From the NCBI RefSeq assembly GCF_022802975.1, contig NZ_JAFEVZ010000003.1, positions 62,001 to 126,000 on the forward strand: a stretch of DNA of 64,000 bases. The letters run 5' to 3'. Origin of the DNA: Flavobacterium pectinovorum. Its GTDB lineage: Bacteria > Bacteroidota > Bacteroidia > Flavobacteriales > Flavobacteriaceae. The notes under the pieces are model-generated. The model saw nothing but the letters and a program-made list of their open reading frames with translations, made no database searches and had not been told where the DNA came from. Below are positions 63,014 through 64,000 of this stretch, one piece after another; positions within the stretch are counted from its first letter, which is position 1, and each line of letters begins with the position of its first letter. The position numbers and the translations under genes are program-made.

Positions 63014-63753
63014 TTTTCAAACTTTTTGAGTTCAAACGTTTCACCGTCAAAAACACCGTAGGTAAAATAACCAATCCAGTCGCCCAGATTTACATATTTT
63101 GAATCTTCTCCAACAGGAATAATCATAGGTAAATGACGGTGACCGAAGATGAAATAATTATAATGTTTGGTTTCGAGTTTACGTTTGGCATACAAAACCA
63201 GCCATTCGTTTTCTTCACCCAAAAATTTCACATCTTCATCACCAGAAATGAGTTTGTTTTTTACGGATAAGTATTGTGCTAAACCTACACCAACATCAGG
63301 ATGTAACCAACGGAAAAGCCATTTTGAAAACGGATTTGTAAATACCTTTTTCATTCTTTTATAACCTTTATCTCCGGGACCTTTTCCGTCACCGTGACCC
63401 AGTAAAAAAGTTTTTCCGTTAAAAGTAAACTCTTTATTATAATGATAAACCGGAATATTCAATTCGGTTTCAAAGTAATCGTTCATCCACAAATCGTGGT
63501 TTCCTACGAAAAAATAAATTGGAATTCCGCTATCGCGAAGTTCTGCCAGTTTACCTAAAACACGAACGAAGCCTTTTGGCACAACGGTTTTATATTCGAA
63601 CCAAAAATCGAATAAATCACCTAATAAAAAAATAGCTTCGGCATCTTCTTTTACCTCATCAAGCCAGGCTACAAATTTCTTTTCACGAGGCAAACTCAAT
63701 TCCGGAGTTGGAGCTCCAAAATGCTGATCAGAAGCAAAATATATTTTTTTCAT
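63010..63753 (-). CDS. lpxH: UDP-2,3-diacylglucosamine hydrolase-like metallophosphatase
   Basis: A 247-residue calcineurin-like phosphoesterase, the LpxH step of lipid A synthesis (pyrophosphate cleavage to lipid X). Metal motifs in order: YFASDQHFGAPTPE (DxH), IFLLGDLFDFWFEYK (GDxxD), PIYFFVGNHDLWMNDYFETE (GNHD), FLLGHGDGKGPGDKGYK (GHGD) and YNYFIFGHRHLPMI (GHRH). All metal ligands are present. Functional LpxH versus an LpxH-like paralogue cannot be separated by sequence alone. Confidence 0.9.
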   Translation of the reverse strand: MKKIYFASDQHFGAPTPELSLPREKKFVAWLDEVKEDAEAIFLLGDLFDFWFEYKTVVPKGFVRVLGKLAELRDSGIPIYFFVGNHDLWMNDYFETELNIPVYHYNKEFTFNGKTFLLGHGDGKGPGDKGYKRMKKVFTNPFSKWLFRWLHPDVGVGLAQYLSVKNKLISGDEDVKFLGEENEWLVLYAKRKLETKHYNYFIFGHRHLPMIIPVGEDSKYVNLGDWIGYFTYGVFDGETFELKKFEN

Positions 63754-63837
63754 TTATTATTTTATTGTGAGATGTGATTTGTGAGATGTAAAATGTAAAT
63801 ATTTGCTTTTCACATTTTACTGAGAACATTTTACTTT

Positions 63838-64000
63838 TTACAGATTATCACTAGCAAACCATTCTGCAAATGAAGAATCTGTTTCCTGAAGTTTTAGGGA
63901 GAAAAGTTTAATTCCTGAAGGTAATCTTGCTACGATTCTGTCTGCAAAATCAACTACCATATTTTCGCTGGTTGGCTGATAATCGACCAAAATTACGTGA
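63838..64000 (-). CDS. 6-carboxytetrahydropterin synthase family, C-terminal part only
   Basis: An open minus-strand frame reaching the right edge; the visible 54 residues include ILVDYQPTSENMVVDFADRI (PTxEN signature of the QueD/PTPS family), ARLPSGIKLFSLKLQETDSS and the end FAEWFASDNL. QueD converts dihydroneopterin triphosphate towards queuosine. The N-terminal zinc His residues are outside the window, so the exact subtype is not settled. Confidence 0.85.
   Translation of the reverse strand, partial: HVILVDYQPTSENMVVDFADRIVARLPSGIKLFSLKLQETDSSFAEWFASDNL

Noticed and set aside
1..64000. tRNA, rRNA, prophage, insertion sequence or CRISPR array
   Set aside because: No cloverleaf, rRNA-like segment, transposase, integrase or spaced repeat was seen while reading both strands.

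Overview
The window is ordinary chromosomal DNA from a member of the Flavobacteriia, most likely Flavobacterium or a close relative. The sequence is visibly AT-rich. Genes lack Shine-Dalgarno sites but are often preceded by the Bacteroidetes -7 box TAnnTTTG. Three proteins carry type IX secretion (T9SS) sorting tails, two are TonB-dependent receptors, and there are family markers such as DUF4271, DUF4296, DUF3098 and DUF5686. I see no rRNA, tRNA, CRISPR, prophage or insertion sequence. 56 genes are described, including two partial genes at the window edges, one frameshifted gene and two small ORFs.

Layout. 1-7202: aspartate kinase (cut at the left edge), a DUF5808-like peptide, a giant outer-membrane barrel, a secreted Lys/Ala-rich protein and a MurG-like glycosyltransferase. 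7204-15400: a phosphate-starvation-type block with an OprO/P porin, a PhoR-like kinase, a PhoB-like regulator, a TonB-dependent receptor, a beta-helix lipoprotein and a small T9SS protein. 15492-18304: a LuxE-like protein with a TTG start and a CARDB/T9SS gene frameshifted in a poly(A) tract. 18374-30198: tyrS, a reductase, a DUF4296/dihydroorotase/glycosyltransferase operon, DUF4271-hemD, an Lrp regulator, a Zn-peptidase and leuS. 30515-34674: a ModE-like regulator, a TonB receptor, a small ORF and a molybdopterin-domain lipoprotein. 34978-42955: ftsX-DUF3098-uppP-truB, a thioredoxin-like gene, pyrH-frr and a DUF5686 protein. 43195-49937: a cation/proton antiporter, a LytS/LytR pair, an SMR pump and an MMPL exporter. 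50246-64000: a T9SS protein with duplicated carbohydrate-binding-like modules, asnS, rpoN, a PIN toxin-antitoxin pair, thymidine kinase, rsmI, a HopJ-like gene, recJ, an MFS transporter, an LpxH-like hydrolase and a queD-like end.

How the genes may work together. The most interesting inference is in the phosphate block. The porin, TonB receptor and lipoprotein promoters each carry TAACA-like hexamers repeated at exactly 11 bp, ending 9-10 bp before the -7 box. This is the architecture expected of a PHO box read by the adjacent PhoB-like regulator. A second candidate circuit is the ModE-like regulator, whose own promoter has two identical palindromes, next to a TonB receptor and a molybdopterin-domain lipoprotein. 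That arrangement suggests metal-oxyanion-controlled uptake.

Intergenic DNA is unusually structured. Several families of short iterated words (TTGGAATTTGGAATTT, CCATATAAGTGATATAAG, CTTCGACTCCGCTCAG, ACTTGAA heptamers, CACAGATT words) occur as inverted pairs. One family, the ACTTGAA heptamers, has entered the leuS reading frame and encodes part of the protein.
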